A stretch of 64,000 bases of DNA. It comes from Conus ventricosus (lineage: Eukaryota; Mollusca; Gastropoda; Neogastropoda; Conidae). The position numbers were made by a program, and so were the translations under genes. Below are positions 1 to 13,295 of the stretch, piece after piece (position 1 is the stretch's first letter; each line of letters opens with the position of its first letter). Below the pieces are notes generated by a model. That model was not told the DNA's origin, ran no database searches, and saw nothing but the letters and a program-made list of their open reading frames with translations. Location: NCBI GenBank assembly GCA_018398815.1, contig CM031611.1, forward strand, positions 43,533,528 through 43,597,527, given 5' to 3'.

Positions 1-388
1 TGTGTGTGTGTGTGTGTTCGCTCGTTAATCACGTCTCGTCTGTATGCAGATTGTGCTCAGAACGGGTAACGCGATCAGCCGATCAGCCGATCCTCCCGAA
101 ACCGTTTTAGACGGCGGTGAGCTAAAGGCTGCCTAGGTCTCTCCGACACACCTGGTCATGCTTCGCTTCCTCTCTATAGCTGTGGGACTCCTCGTATTAT
201 ATGGTGCAAAAAAAAAAAAAAAAAAAAAAATAATAATAATAACAGAATGATATAGGGATGAAAAATGACTAAACAAAAAATATAAGCCGCGTGCCTTGAT
301 ATGGTCCGGAAAACCTTCGGGATAGGACAAAGGCCAACTGCTGCTCCTGATAATAAGAATGCAAGAACATTCATCCACAATCAGGAGC

Positions 389-427
<39 letters not shown>

Positions 428-884
428 GCTGCCTTTGTAATAGTTTCCATGCTATATTATTATCACCCTTTTCATATGGGGCTGTGGTCTTAAATGAATA
501 AATCATCCGAATCTCTGTGTGAGTGTGTGTGTGTGTGTGTGTAGTAAAGAAGACGTACGAAACACGAGTGGTGTTCACCCAGACAAGTCGAGCAATTTTT
601 TAAAAGCAGTGTAATCTTTGCAGTGTCGCAAAAACATTTCCCAACATCGTCTATTTCGATTCCATATGAAAAATAGCAAGAAGACACGGCCTCCCTATGA
701 CCTCGGCCTAAGCCAGCGGCAGCAGGGAGCTGACTGAGAGTCGGAGGTGAGGCTGTGTCATGTACTTTGAAAAGCCCCAGCCACCAACCCACTCCACCTC
801 CTCCTCCAGTTTCAGTGCCATTATAGCCCCAAACGAGCCCACAGGGCATTTTCAGGGATGTCGCCACGTAGAAGGGGGAAGGGG

Positions 885-915
<31 letters not shown>

Positions 916-1009
916 GGAAACTTGCCACGGAAACGAAACGACCTTCAAAGACAAGTACGCCCTCCCGCCCCACCTCCCCCCAAAAAAAAACAAAAAAACA
1001 AAAAACAAA

Positions 1010-1059
<50 letters not shown>

Positions 1060-1060
1060 C
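1..1060. repeat. Cluster of GT, A, GA, G and CA simple repeats
   Basis: (GT)n at 1-17, 392-424 and 511-542, poly-A at 207-230, (GA)n at 885-905 then a G-run, and (CA)n at 1,012-1,056. No gene or transposon is recognisable between them. Confidence 0.85.
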
Positions 1061-1397
1061 AAATGGGTTTTTAAGAGGAAAAAAGTTCATCCCTGTTGAG
1101 AATCTACCTCAGCCAAAGAGAACCACACAAAAAAAACCAGTCCAAAAGGGAGAGAATTCTTCGCCTGGTGGTAAATCTAAAATGCACAAAAAGAAAAAGA
1201 AAAAAAAACAACAACCCCCCCCCCCCCCCCTTCCTCCCGACCGGCTGTTTGAATGGAGAGCCTTTTGATGCCAAGCATATAGAGTATAGATACAGAAAAA
1301 GATAAAGTGAAGGGAAAAAAAAGTCTTGAAAGGGAATGAGATTTCATTGGGAAATACATATTGTCCAGACAAAACGGAGGTAGTCTTTTGTGGAAGG

Positions 1398-1650
<253 letters not shown>

Positions 1651-1930
1651 TCTAGAAAGCATCAAGTCTTGAAAGGAAGTGAGTCTCTAAAGGAAAGTAA
1701 ATCAGATATTGCAGACAAAGACAATAACAGCAACAACAACAAGTTCAGTCAAAACACGAAGTCTATATAACTAGAGGGCGTCGATGGGAGGTAAATCTGA
1801 TTTCATTAAAGAAAAAAATTAAAATCTGTCCGAAACACAAGTCTTTAAACTGAAACAGTGTTTGATGGGAGGTTACTCTGATATTGTACAGAAGACAAAA
1901 AGAACCCCCACCCACCACCCTCTAAACAAA

Positions 1931-2290
1931 TGATTATTATCAAGAGTACTTATATAGCGCCTGTCCCCGGCCAGAGACCAAGCTCTAAGCGCTTTACGAT
2001 CCGCATTCTCGTTTACACAACGGGCTGCCTACCTGGGTAGTGCCGACTGAAGAAGAGCTGCCTGATACCGCTTCGTTCAGTCGTTTCCCGTGTCATTCAG
2101 TCAATATCGTTCATTCAGTTTAACAACACTTTCATTCGTTCGATTTTTCACCCAGAGTGCATGCTATGTGTAACGTGTCATCCATACCAACGGCCAAACT
2201 GGCGTCCTCTTCCGAAAGTTGGTGTTGGGATTTTACGTGTGTGCAAGATGTTATGCGTACGTTCACACACGGAACCTCGGTTTATGGTCT
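1931..2290 (-). repeat. SINE-like repeat with GCGCTTAGAGCTTGGTC core
   Basis: Read on the minus strand it passes through a cggcactacccaggtagg block, a gtaaagcgcttagagcttgg core and gcgctatataagtac, then ends in a TAATAAT-type tail. A second copy lies at 6,369-6,490. I know this core as a common molluscan interspersed repeat, which is one reason for suggesting a mollusc. Confidence 0.65.
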
Positions 2291-2814
2291 CATTCGAAGG
2301 ACTAAATAATCCGATAAAACAAGTCTTTTAAGGAAGTCTTTGACTAGATGTAAATGTGAAATCGTACGTAAAAGACAAATAAATGAATAAATAAATTTTA
2401 GTTCAGTCAAAAACTTAAAATCTTTATACAGAGAGGGTCGGTGATGGGAGAAGAATCTGACGTAGATAAAATGTCGAACACAAGTTTTGACAAGAAGGGA
2501 GTCTTTGATGGGATGAAAGTTTACATACAAAAGACAAAGAACAAATCAGAACGGTTTTTTTTTTTGTTTTTGTTTTTTTACAGCAGAGGGTCTCTGATGG
2601 GAGTTAAATCTAATATCAAGGATAAAGACCACAACAACATTTTACACAACAATCGAAAAAAAAAAAACAAGTTCCGTCAAGATACAAGTCATTCATGGTT
2701 GGTTGGTGGTTTAATTTTACGTCTTTTCATCCGGCAGATGATATTAGACGGGGGAAAAAAAAAAGGGGGGGGGGAGGGGAACAAAAAAAACAAAAAAAAA
2801 AACAACACTTAAGT

Positions 2815-2980
2815 TGTTGTTGTTGTTGTCGTACCCTGGCTAAAAGACTCCAGGGATCATCCGAACAGCCGAAGCATTTGAATACTATGGCACAAATGCA
2901 TCAGCTGGGGATGAGAACATTACGCGTGTGACCGTTTTTGATTACCCGCCACATGGGCAGCCACACTCCGACTTCGGGGG
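2815..2980 (-). repeat. Short SINE-like insertion with 14-bp target-site duplication
   Basis: A 166-bp unit flanked by a perfect direct repeat aacaacacttaagt (2,801-2,814 and 2,981-2,994). On the minus strand it starts tcccccgaagtcggagtg and ends in a (CAA)n tail. A ~90% identical copy lies at 32,606-32,773. Confidence 0.8.
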
Positions 2981-3049
2981 AACAACACTTAAGTCATTTC
3001 AACACATACATCTGCATACACTTATGAAAAAGAAAACAGCATATCAGTT

Positions 3050-3291
3050 AAGGACCCTCATAATAGTCTAGCTACATCAGAACTGGCTAAAGTGGCGGCA
3101 AACTCAATTATGCATGAGTCAGACAGAACTTGACTCTCATTTTCATATTTGCCAAGATTGATACCTTTCGCCTTATACATTTTAGTTAAAACTGGACAAT
3201 CTAATAGAAGGTGATGCACAGAGATGAATTTTCCACAGACACACACAACTTCAGGAGAAAATTTGGTCTTCCATGTGTCATTCATGTTTGC
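3050..3291 (-). pseudogene. C-terminal fragment of a non-LTR ORF2
   Basis: The minus frame reads NDTWKTKFSPEVVCVCGKFI, then HHLLLDCPVLTKMY, and ends IIEFAATLASSDVARLL. The CX(1)C...H...C pattern after RNase H is usual at the end of I- and Jockey-type ORF2 proteins. It is a short relic without its upstream domains. Confidence 0.6.
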
Positions 3292-4560
3292 GCGTGAGTA
3301 AGTATATTGTAATGCCTCTCTGTCTAATAAAGAGAAGTGCAGTTATAAAACTAAAACACGAAGACGGTTGGAAAAGCTGTACTATTATCATTATCATTAT
3401 CAAAGTAGGCTACGCATCTCTGTGTTGTGTTCAATGTTTTATCACTTTTTCTGATTGCGGGTTTTAAAGCGGTCAGTTTTATAACTGTGCATGTGCTAGA
3501 ACTGGATTTCGTTGACCTCAAGCTCGTGTACTTTGTGTTACGTGTTTCACTTTGATTTGCTCGTGACGAATCCGTTGGGGTTGTTTTCATTGTAGCCGCC
3601 GTAGCCTATCTCTAAGGAGGACCCACACAGTCAATTGGGTACAGTGATCGGCGGCGAACCTGAGGGTCGAGAGGGGATGGGGGTGGAGGATTTTGATGGT
3701 TAAATTTAAGGTCGTCACAGCATGGATGTTAGGGACATGTGCACTGCAGCAGGCTGAGAGCACGTAGCGTCAATTATTGTCTGGCGGACTGAGAAGCCGG
3801 CAGGTTTGGGTCGAACCGTGCGTGGCCTTTGGTTGAACTCTGTATCTGCGTTGGGAAAGAGTCGTTTCCCTTTGAGGAGCCTGGGTCAAGTTGTTTATTC
3901 GTTGGTAGGTTTCAAGTTGAGGTGACTGCGGGCGGTCATTGAAACAGGATTAAAGAGAGAGAAAAAAAGAGGGGGGGGGGGGGGGGGGGAGAGGGGGAAG
4001 GGTGCTGCCAAAATCAAAGAGCAATAAAAAAAAAAGTTGTTCTGAAATGTTTGTTCTTTCGTTTGGCGGCACAGTATTTGTTGTTGTCGTCGTTGTTGTT
4101 GTTGTTGTCGTCGTCGTCGTTGTTGTTGTTAATCTAATTCGTTTTTAATCGGTGGCAGCCCACTTAACCTTTTTCTACTCTGTTCACCCAACGATAATCG
4201 GTTATCGGGGTTGCTTTTCTTTCATTCATGCGAGACGGCTTGATTGGCGACACGTCCGACTCGGCGACTGCTTCGTTTTTGTACAGATCCGAGTCCACAG
4301 TTACGAACTAGGCTCCCAAACGCTATGTATTTTCTCTTACACTCAAAGCTACACGTAACGTCTCTCAGAACACCAGCCCTTATTACATCATATTCACTGC
4401 ACAGTTCAGCCCTCGAGATATACTGTGCCTGACCCCTTTGATTTCCTTTCGTCTGCAAGGCTTATCACTCCCAAATCAATGTGCCCCAACAACGGCGTAA
4501 GAATACGTGTCCTCCGGGCAGTCATATTTCCGCACAAGAGGAATGGGAAAAATGAGATGA
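3292..4560. other. Stretch without recognised genes
   Basis: Holds a G-run near 3,970 and a (GTT/GTC)n repeat at 4,078-4,130. No domain or splice-flanked frame was found. Confidence 0.5.
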
Positions 4561-5484
4561 GACGTTTGTCCATAAAGTGGGCTGATGGGAAAGAACGCAC
4601 CGAAGACGTTTGTCCATAAAGTGGGCTGATGGGAAAGAACGCACCGAAGACGTTTGTCCATAAAGTGGGCTGATGGGAAAGAACGCACGAAGACGTTTGT
4701 CCATAAAGTGGGCTGATGGGAAAGAACGCACCGAAGACGTTTGTCCATAAAGTGGGCTGATGGGAAAGAACGCACCGAAGACGTTTGTCCATAAAGTGGG
4801 CTGATGGGAAAGAACGCACCGAAGACGTTTGTCCATAAAGTGGGCTGATGGGAAAGAACGCACCAAAGACGTTTGTCCATAAAGTGGGCTGATGGGAAAG
4901 AACGCACCGAAGACGTTTGTCCATAAAGTGGGCTGATGGGAAAGAACGCACCGAAGACGTTTGTCCATAAAGTAGGCTGATGGGAAAGAACGCACCGAAG
5001 ACGTTTGTCCATAAAGTGGGCTGATGGGAAAGAACGCACCGAAGACGTTTGTCCATAAAGTGGGCTGATGGGAAAGAACGCACCGAAGACGTTTGTCCAT
5101 AAAGTGGGCTGATGGGAAAGAACGCACCGAAGACGTTTGTCCATAAAGTGGGCTGATGGGAAAGAACGCACCGAAGACGTTTGTCCATAAAGTGGGCTGA
5201 TGGGAAAGAACGCACCGAAGACGTTTGTCCATAAAGTGGGCTGATGGGAAAGAACGCACCGAAGACGTTTGTCCATAAAGTGGGCTGATGGGAAAGAACG
5301 CACCGAAGACGTTTGTCCATAAAGTGGGCTGATGGGAAAGAACGCACACGAAGACGTTTGTCCATAAAGTGGGCTGATGGGAAAGAACGCACCGAAGACG
5401 TTTGTCCATAAAGTGGGCTGATGGGAAAGAACGCACCAAAGACGTTTGTCCATAAAGTGGGCTGATGGGAAAGAACGCACGAAG
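4561..5484. repeat. 44-bp minisatellite, 21 copies
   Basis: Unit gacgtttgtccataaagtgg + gctgatgggaaagaacgcac + cgaa repeated about 21 times. Differences are few: gaa/aaa and ga-deleted variants near the junctions, and one tagg. Because 44 is not a multiple of three and the unit lacks minus-strand stops, all three minus frames stay open for 305-381 codons. None looks like a gene. Confidence 0.95.
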
Positions 5485-6368
5485 AACAAACTATCCGCAT
5501 TTGGAGACACTGTGTACAGAACACGAAGGGAGTGAAGCAACCAAAAGACAAAACACCTCTTAAAAAATCCAGACATCAGCAGGAGAGGGATATCGCTCAA
5601 AGGAGAAAGACGAATCCCAAGAAACAGACAAAGGCTGACTCAGAAGCTGAGAAAAAAAAGGGACAGAGAGGCTATGGGAAGGCCTACAGCACAACACAGC
5701 GCTCTCAGCGAAACAGAATCAGCATGAAGGAGATGGAAAAAGAAGAAGAAACCCCAAGATTGCTTCTTCAGGCACCTCACCCAATTCGCCAGGAAACTTG
5801 TTGGAGCAGCGACAATCAGGGACATTCACGGTGGAGAAAGAAAGTATTGAGTAGCATCTAAGGAACTCATGTTCCGACCCTCAATGCAAAACATCACTTG
5901 AAATCCAGGGCTTGATGCGGCCACCACGTCATAAGCCACCAACACTGGACTTGGTAAAGAAGGTGGTTGAGAAAGTTGGTGTCAAATTTTCGCCTGGACC
6001 CAGTGGAATGCAGTAGAGGAAATGTTCTCCAACAGCTTTAAAATAATAAGATCAGCACTGAAAAATCTGCAGATCAGCGATTAATGGATGATAACTGATG
6101 GGGCGACCATTCCCAAAAGCTAAACTCGAGTGATATCAACCAGTTCAGACCAGTTACACTCCTAAATATTGCGTGAAAATCTTTTCTCTCATGGTGGCAA
6201 AGCTGACTAAAAACCTCACAGAACACGAGTGTCTGGATTTCTTAGAGCCAAACTGAGACACCCGGGATGTCTAGCTGTGAAGAACATGCCATTTCGCTCT
6301 GGAAAGCAGATTCAAAGAGCAAAGGCAGAGAAAAGCTACCTCAACATGGTGTGGCTCGATGTTGGCAG

Positions 6369-6490
6369 CTCTTCAGTCGGCACTACCCAGGTAGGCAGCC
6401 CGTTGTGTAAACGAGTGTGGATTGTAAAGCGCTTAGAGCTTGGTCTCTAGCCGAGAATAGGCGCTATATAAGTATTCATTATTATCAAGA
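6369..6490 (+). repeat. SINE-like repeat, 3' fragment, inserted in the RT pseudogene
   Basis: Same 3' part as the 1.9-2.3 kb copy: cagtcggcactacccaggta, agcgcttagagcttggtctc, gcgctatataagtatt and an attattatc tail. It interrupts the decayed reverse transcriptase frame. Confidence 0.7.
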
Positions 6491-6898
6491 TGATTCAGCT
6501 GGCCCTCGAGATAGATCATGTCTCAAAGACCATCTGAGAAATGATGGAGAATTTCCATGGCTCCTCACTGAGTCTGTCCACGAATTAATACAGAAGAGAC
6601 TGGATCAATCTGGAAGTTTGCATAGCAATGTGGTGTGCGGTTTCTGCAACACTGTTTGTGTTGAAAATGGAGGTCATCTTGGCAGTAACCCTAAGTGATT
6701 CAGGATCAGCAGACCTCTGAAATAAATACCAAATACTCCCCCCCCCCCCCTTAAACAGCTTCATGGATGACGCAACAGTTCTCTCCACCAAGCAAAATGA
6801 AACATGCAAAACACTCAAACGGTTAGACAAGTTCGTTGCTTCATCAAGGATGAATTTCAAACCACAGAAATCACGAAACCTCTCCCTGCAAAAAGGAA

Positions 6899-7073
6899 AA
6901 GAAGCTGAAACAGCTATGGTCACCTCAGCCAGCCAAAGCTGAAACAGCTATGGTCACCTCAGCCAGCCAAAGCTGAAACAGCTACGGTCATCTCAGCCAG
7001 CCAAAGCTGAAACAGCTATGGTCACCTCAACCAGCCAAAGCTGAAACAGCTATGGTCACCTCAGCCAGCCAAT
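6899..7073 (+). repeat. 34-bp tandem array inside the RT pseudogene
   Basis: Five copies of aaagctgaaacagctatggt + cacctcagccagcc, almost identical. The sequence before and after the array continues the RT protein, so the unit was amplified from coding sequence. Confidence 0.9.
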
Positions 7074-7129
7074 CTATTCCATCAGTGACAGGAGAACCAG
7101 CCAAGCGCCTTAGAAGATGGTGTTATAGC

Positions 7130-7690
7130 CCCCTCCCACCCCCCCCCCCCCCCCCCCGCCATCTTTTTCAGTGCCACCTCGGTGGTACTGCTCCCACGCC
7201 GCTAATTCTGACCCCCCCCCCCCAGCCACACGGTTCACCAAAGGCCGGCACCGGCATGCACAGGGGGCAGTCGGTGTCAAGTCGTCTTTAGGCAACCCAC
7301 CAGAGGAGACGCTGCACTGCTGCCGAGTCATTTCGGTGGTGTTCGGCGGCGCTGTTCTGATCCAACATACGCAAGACACCACCTACTAAGCCCCCTACTG
7401 ACGACAATAATTGGTTCGTGAGTGAGCTCTCCCTCCTGAGGGCGCCACCACGGTCGTTCAACGACAGCCCCCCCATGGACTTGCAGATACAGGTGACCCC
7501 GACGGAATCGAACCAAGGCCACAGACGTGGAGAGGAAATGGAAACTGTGGTCACCATGAGAGTAGGGCATGAAGGGCTGCAGAATTTGAGACTTTTTTTT
7601 TTTAAATGTTGATTAATTGGGGATAAGGATGATGAAAATGATGCCACGGATTGCCATTCTGGTATGAGACTGATTGACAGGGTTTACTAC
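7130..7690 (-). repeat. Interspersed repeat family R copy, reverse orientation
   Basis: Reverse complement of 45,300-45,866, including the junction through a T-run at 7,590 into the ggatgatgaaaatgatgcc block. It carries C-runs at 7,140 and 7,213. It inserted next to the decayed reverse transcriptase that ends near 7,130. Confidence 0.75.
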
Positions 7691-7719
7691 GATTACTTTC
7701 ATTAAAAAAATCCCGGCGC

Positions 7720-8039
<320 letters not shown>

Positions 8040-8294
8040 CATGCTCCGCTGCACGATCTGTGAAACTGAACCAAAGCATACGTACCCGAGAACACACACG
8101 CAGCGGCTAGCTACAGAACGTAGCTTACATGAAGAATAATCAAAGAAAGTCAGCTTTCCAAAGCCAGATCGGCTCCGTTCGAAGTTTCTCCTTAGCTTCC
8201 ATTGCATAACAATTCTGATTTCCAACTAAGCTGACCGTTTGAGAATTGTCTTGCGCCTGCCTCCAAATACGTGCGTATGAATTAATAACTCAAA

Positions 8295-8410
<116 letters not shown>

Positions 8411-8666
8411 TACTGCACGCATTCTAGAAACTTACTGTCGAGAGCAGATATATAATACCCATTCCTACCACTGAAACTAGTTAGCCTATATCTAAACTCG
8501 ACACTTTCAAAAAACAAAAACAAAAACAAACAAACTTTATAGGCCTATCAGCTTCGTTTCTTTTACCCATTCCCACCCACTGGAACCATTTATTTCTAAA
8601 CTGGACACTTCTAAAACTTTATATGCCTACCTGTTTTTGTCTTCCACCGAATTACACAATCGCCAC

Positions 8667-8699
<33 letters not shown>

Positions 8700-9000
8700 C
8701 CACAGGCACGTCAAGTCGACTTGACTAGTTGTCACGTTGATCAATCAGGTGTCGCTTATATAAACGTCTCCAGGTTGTTTGTTGACAGCTCACAGGTTGT
8801 TCCAGATCCAGTCACAATCACGACAATAATACTGTGCGCCGCCTTGCATAACTGTTTGGCAGTGTGTCGTTCGGTGCACACTTTGGCCTCGTGGTTCTAT
8901 AGGAGTCCCCCCACACCTGGGGTGCTTTCAGGTGGTGCGAGGTTTGTCTACCTTTTCCAGTTTATGTTTTTTTTCTACCTTTCCTTACTCTTTTCTGCTG

Positions 9001-9004
<4 letters not shown>

Positions 9005-9071
<67 letters not shown>

Positions 9072-9108
9072 CGGTGCGTGCGTGCGTGTGTGTGTGTGTG
9101 TGTGTGTT
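9005..9108. repeat. (GT)n microsatellite with GC interruptions
   Basis: GT repeats with a short GTGCG-type stretch. Confidence 0.95.
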
Positions 9109-9919
9109 GTTCATAAGACTGATTCAACGTCCATCTTGCGCCGAATTTGATGATGTTCGTTCTTCATTTTCGTTGTCCTGGGTGTTGTTTATCTAGCCTG
9201 AAGAAGACTTGTGATTCGTTCGTTCATGTTTGGCGGATACAGTACTTATTTTTAAAAAAAAAATGTTTAAAGACCTGTTTAGATTTCCGCCTACAGCCGA
9301 CTCACTTTGTGAATAACTGTCCCCGTTTGTTTCCCAAACCTAATTACAATATTTCCTACGTTTCTCATCTTTGCGCTCTTTGTTTTTCCTCCAAGTTTGA
9401 CTTTCACTATTTAATCTTTCCGCAACTTTCTGTCAACTGTAGGAAAGATGGACTATGGCCACAGACAAAGCAATTACTTTCTGGAGGAGATCTTTGTTCT
9501 GGGCAATGATCTCGTCTCTACAAAATGAAATACAAACGATTCCGTCAAATATACTTGTAAAGAATTAGAAGTATATCTGCCAATGAAATGAATTGTAAAT
9601 GATTCTGTTATCTGTCTATCTATCTACTATCGGTCTACTATCTGACTGTCTATATGTCTGCCTTTGCCAAATGCGAAATGAATGATGAATGTTTCTGTCA
9701 AGTAAGTATTTAATTATGAATATTTCCGTTCAGTATAAAACAGTTCATGTTTCCATAGAAAAGGACATCAACCTTAATAATCGACAGAAACAGTGAAGTT
9801 GCCAGTGAGGTATTCAATTGGCATGAAGATCCACAGAACAAAGATGGGATGTGTGAAGACTCATCTGAATGAGCAGCAGTGCACTGCATCAGCAGATAAG
9901 ACGTCGGAAGACCAAGGCC

Positions 9920-10919
9920 NNNNNNNNNNNNNNNNNNNNNNNNNNNNNNNNNNNNNNNNNNNNNNNNNNNNNNNNNNNNNNNNNNNNNNNNNNNNNNNNN
10001 NNNNNNNNNNNNNNNNNNNNNNNNNNNNNNNNNNNNNNNNNNNNNNNNNNNNNNNNNNNNNNNNNNNNNNNNNNNNNNNNNNNNNNNNNNNNNNNNNNNN
10101 NNNNNNNNNNNNNNNNNNNNNNNNNNNNNNNNNNNNNNNNNNNNNNNNNNNNNNNNNNNNNNNNNNNNNNNNNNNNNNNNNNNNNNNNNNNNNNNNNNNN
10201 NNNNNNNNNNNNNNNNNNNNNNNNNNNNNNNNNNNNNNNNNNNNNNNNNNNNNNNNNNNNNNNNNNNNNNNNNNNNNNNNNNNNNNNNNNNNNNNNNNNN
10301 NNNNNNNNNNNNNNNNNNNNNNNNNNNNNNNNNNNNNNNNNNNNNNNNNNNNNNNNNNNNNNNNNNNNNNNNNNNNNNNNNNNNNNNNNNNNNNNNNNNN
10401 NNNNNNNNNNNNNNNNNNNNNNNNNNNNNNNNNNNNNNNNNNNNNNNNNNNNNNNNNNNNNNNNNNNNNNNNNNNNNNNNNNNNNNNNNNNNNNNNNNNN
10501 NNNNNNNNNNNNNNNNNNNNNNNNNNNNNNNNNNNNNNNNNNNNNNNNNNNNNNNNNNNNNNNNNNNNNNNNNNNNNNNNNNNNNNNNNNNNNNNNNNNN
10601 NNNNNNNNNNNNNNNNNNNNNNNNNNNNNNNNNNNNNNNNNNNNNNNNNNNNNNNNNNNNNNNNNNNNNNNNNNNNNNNNNNNNNNNNNNNNNNNNNNNN
10701 NNNNNNNNNNNNNNNNNNNNNNNNNNNNNNNNNNNNNNNNNNNNNNNNNNNNNNNNNNNNNNNNNNNNNNNNNNNNNNNNNNNNNNNNNNNNNNNNNNNN
10801 NNNNNNNNNNNNNNNNNNNNNNNNNNNNNNNNNNNNNNNNNNNNNNNNNNNNNNNNNNNNNNNNNNNNNNNNNNNNNNNNNNNNNNNNNNNNNNNNNNNN
10901 NNNNNNNNNNNNNNNNNNN
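9920..10919. other. Assembly gap, exactly 1,000 N
   Basis: A scaffolding gap of fixed size; its true length is unknown. Open frames running through it are meaningless. Confidence 0.99.
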
Positions 10920-11315
10920 GACGACGTAGTTGTGAATTTCGAAGTAGGGCCTACTGTAACTGGGCTGAACGAAAATAGTTGAGTTTTACGTCCTCATAGC
11001 AAAAGCTTTTAGGGACATGTTTTTCATTCACGGTAGTCTTGACTGGGCTGAACGATACACGTAGTCAAATGTAGTCTAAAGTTGCGCCAACTGAACGCCC
11101 TTACTTCTTAGTCACACAATGCAGCAAAGTCACGTGGAGGGTAGCGTGGCCTGTGTGCCCGTGTTTTGGAAAGTGGGATCGAGTGTGACTGAGGGGAAGG
11201 GGGGGGGGGGGGGGGGGGGGGAGGGGTGTGAAGGGTGAAAAAGTACTGGCAGGGACGGACAGCACAGTGGTGACACATAGGCGCCAGCGCGTATTATCAT
11301 TGTCTGATCGCAATA

Positions 11316-11620
11316 GGTCGGCAAGGCGGACACATGCTATCAAAGATCTTTCCAAATCTCTCAAATCGCTCATGTACAAGAGAGATATATTTGAATTTCT
11401 GAAAGAAATCAACATTTTTCATCTGATCTAAGATCTTACGGAAGAGAGATTTTAAACGAAATTTAGGGTGTGTTTATACAAAGTGTATTTTAAAGGGTTG
11501 TGTGATTGTGGTTTTTGTTTGTTTGTTTTGCTTTTGTTTTGTTTTTAAATGATTTGTGAGCTGACTTCAACGCGGTGACAGCCCTGATATGGCCCTTTGC
11601 GGTCGGCTGGGCTATAAGCA
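11316..11620 (+). mobile_element. 5'-truncated copy of the I/Nimb-like element family
   Basis: The frame ends FEFLKEINIFHLI, nearly identical to the C-terminus of the 14.7-20.6 kb element, followed by its 3' UTR with acagccctgatatggccctt and ggtcggctgggctataagca. It is on the opposite strand and diverged, so it was an independent insertion. A poly-G run lies 100 bp upstream. Confidence 0.75.
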
Positions 11621-11963
11621 ACATGATCTCCCCCCCCCCTCTCTCTCTCTCTCTCTCTCATGTACAATAAGCTCTTCTATCAGCGGGTTGTCAGAAGCTC
11701 CCTAGCCGTTTGTCACCGGAATATTTGTTGTTTTGTTCACTAAACATCGATGCTTTCTTCTCGCTTTTGCTGCGCATTTCCAGCATTATGCAACATTTGG
11801 TCAAAAACAATAATTATGTTGTTGCATCGTCACGTCAAGTTTTTTTTTTTTTTTTTTTTACTTTGATTTTCATTACATGTTATTTTGTTATTATTTTAAA
11901 CGATTGATTTCATCGTTTAATTTCTGATTTTTCAGAACAATTTCCAAGTTAATTAGACATTGA

Positions 11964-12030
11964 ATGTGTGTGTGTGTGTGTGTGTGTGTGTGTTGTGTGT
12001 GTGTGTGTGTGTGTGTGTGTTGTGTGTTGT
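11964..12030. repeat. (GT)n microsatellite
   Basis: GT repeats with TTGT interruptions. Confidence 0.9.
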
Positions 12031-12889
12031 GGACATGTCAATGTGTCCTAGCATGCTCGCATACGTGTGATCTGAATGTGCAGAGACGCCAGTTAATTCT
12101 GAATAGTTGTGTCCCCATTCCCGCAAAAAAGGGGGAGGGGTGGAAAATCTAAACTAAATCCCAAATCTGAGAGTGCTTCTGACTCGAAATATCTCTTCGA
12201 TTCATTCGTTCAATGGTATGTTTGTTTGTTTATTCGTTTTCTTGTGTTTGTTTGTTTCTCATCTTCAGGTCATGAGCGGGCCTGTACGTTACGATTAGAT
12301 TGAAAACCACCCCAAAGCCACAGATTCTTCATTTCAAAATCTTATCTCAGGAACATAGAGCTTGCTAACGAGTTTCATATGCCTATGGATTCTCAGTCTA
12401 CTCATAAAAGTAAGCAGGCACCCGGAGTTCGCCGTGCACTGACCTAACTACATGGCTCCCGGAAAAGGACACTGCCTTACAGCTCTGAAATGAGCAATAA
12501 CACATTCTGAAGGAGTATAAGGGAGGGGGGAGGGGGGGGGGGGCGCAGGACAAGAGCGCCCGTCAATTGCCATCATTTACTTTACAATAGCGTTTGTGTC
12601 GTTTGTGTTCGCGGAATTTTCTATCCAAATCAAAATTTGCCCTTAGGTAAATGTTCTCCTTCTCCTTTAGGAAATTCCGGTATACATTTTTTTGGAGGGT
12701 GCGTGTTTTCCTTGTTTGTTTGTTTCTTTGTTTTCCCAGATCATTTTGGAGAGGATACGGAGTAGGGGAAAGGGTAGGGGATCTGGAAAGTCGGGGTGGG
12801 GAAGGGGGGAGGGGAGTGGATGTCGGGGATGATGCTGGCGGTGGATTGGTCACCCGATTATCAATTATCGAGTGAATATCGAGTGTTTA

Positions 12890-13150
12890 CGCCACAAAGT
12901 GAGGCTCTTTTGTCAGTAGACGTTTTTGATTACCCAACCACATTCCGCGTCCTCAAAAAGAGGTATGGCCGGTTTGTAATGGAATTGGAAACTGTGACTT
13001 GAGGGGCTGATCGATGAGGATGAGGATGATGGAAGATGATGCTAGGGATTTCAATGCCGATCTGAGACTGCATGACACGTCAAAATGGCTGTCAATTGTA
13101 ATGTATTGGAGAAGGTAAAGTAGTAACGTTCTTCGTCTGGTGGCTAAACC
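12890..13150 (-). repeat. Degenerate fragments of two interspersed families
   Basis: gtttttgattaccc-ccacat at 12,925-12,945 resembles the short SINE at 2.8 kb. gatgaggatgaggatgatgg...gagactgcatgaca at 13,015-13,080 matches the reverse complement of the SINE tail at 45.31-45.38 kb. Confidence 0.45.
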
Positions 13151-13226
13151 AACGACCCCCTCAACAGCAACGACAGCTTGAAGAAACATTGTTTAATAGT
13201 CGATTTCTCTTGCGACAGTTCTTTTC

Positions 13227-13295
13227 TTGGGGGGATCTATCCAGACGGGGATCTATCGAGATGGGGATCTACCGAGACGGGATCTATCGAGATAT
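13227..13295. repeat. Short tandem repeat of a gacggggatctatcga motif
   Basis: About four copies of a 17-19 bp unit (ggggatctatc-agac/gat). Confidence 0.7.

Larger units (their letters stand above)
5530..7130 (+). pseudogene. Decayed reverse transcriptase
   Basis: Pieces of one RT protein follow each other in the right order in shifting frames. A basic N-terminal region (5,532-5,861) comes first, then a PGPSG-type block (5,995). A ...DINQFRP-like block follows near 6,140, then HPGCLAVKNMPF and QRAKAEKSYLNMVWLD (6,260-6,365). The core box FMDDATVLS lies at 6,760, then SSRMNFKPQKSRNLSLQKGK (6,840-6,900) and PSVTGEPAKRLRRW (7,078-7,120). Frameshifts, stops, a SINE insertion and an internal 34-bp array show a long-dead copy. 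It differs from the elements at 14.7 and 51.8 kb. Confidence 0.65.

Noticed and set aside
4561..5484. CRISPR-like array
   Set aside because: Units are contiguous with no unique spacers, and the genome is eukaryotic.
4406..5600. Three overlapping minus-strand frames of 305-381 codons
   Set aside because: They run over the 44-bp array in all three frames; the unit simply lacks stops on that strand.
8757..8764. TATATAAA as a promoter
   Set aside because: A single motif with no supported gene or transcript downstream.
9793..10978. Long plus-strand frames of 369-378 codons
   Set aside because: They consist mostly of the 1,000-N gap.
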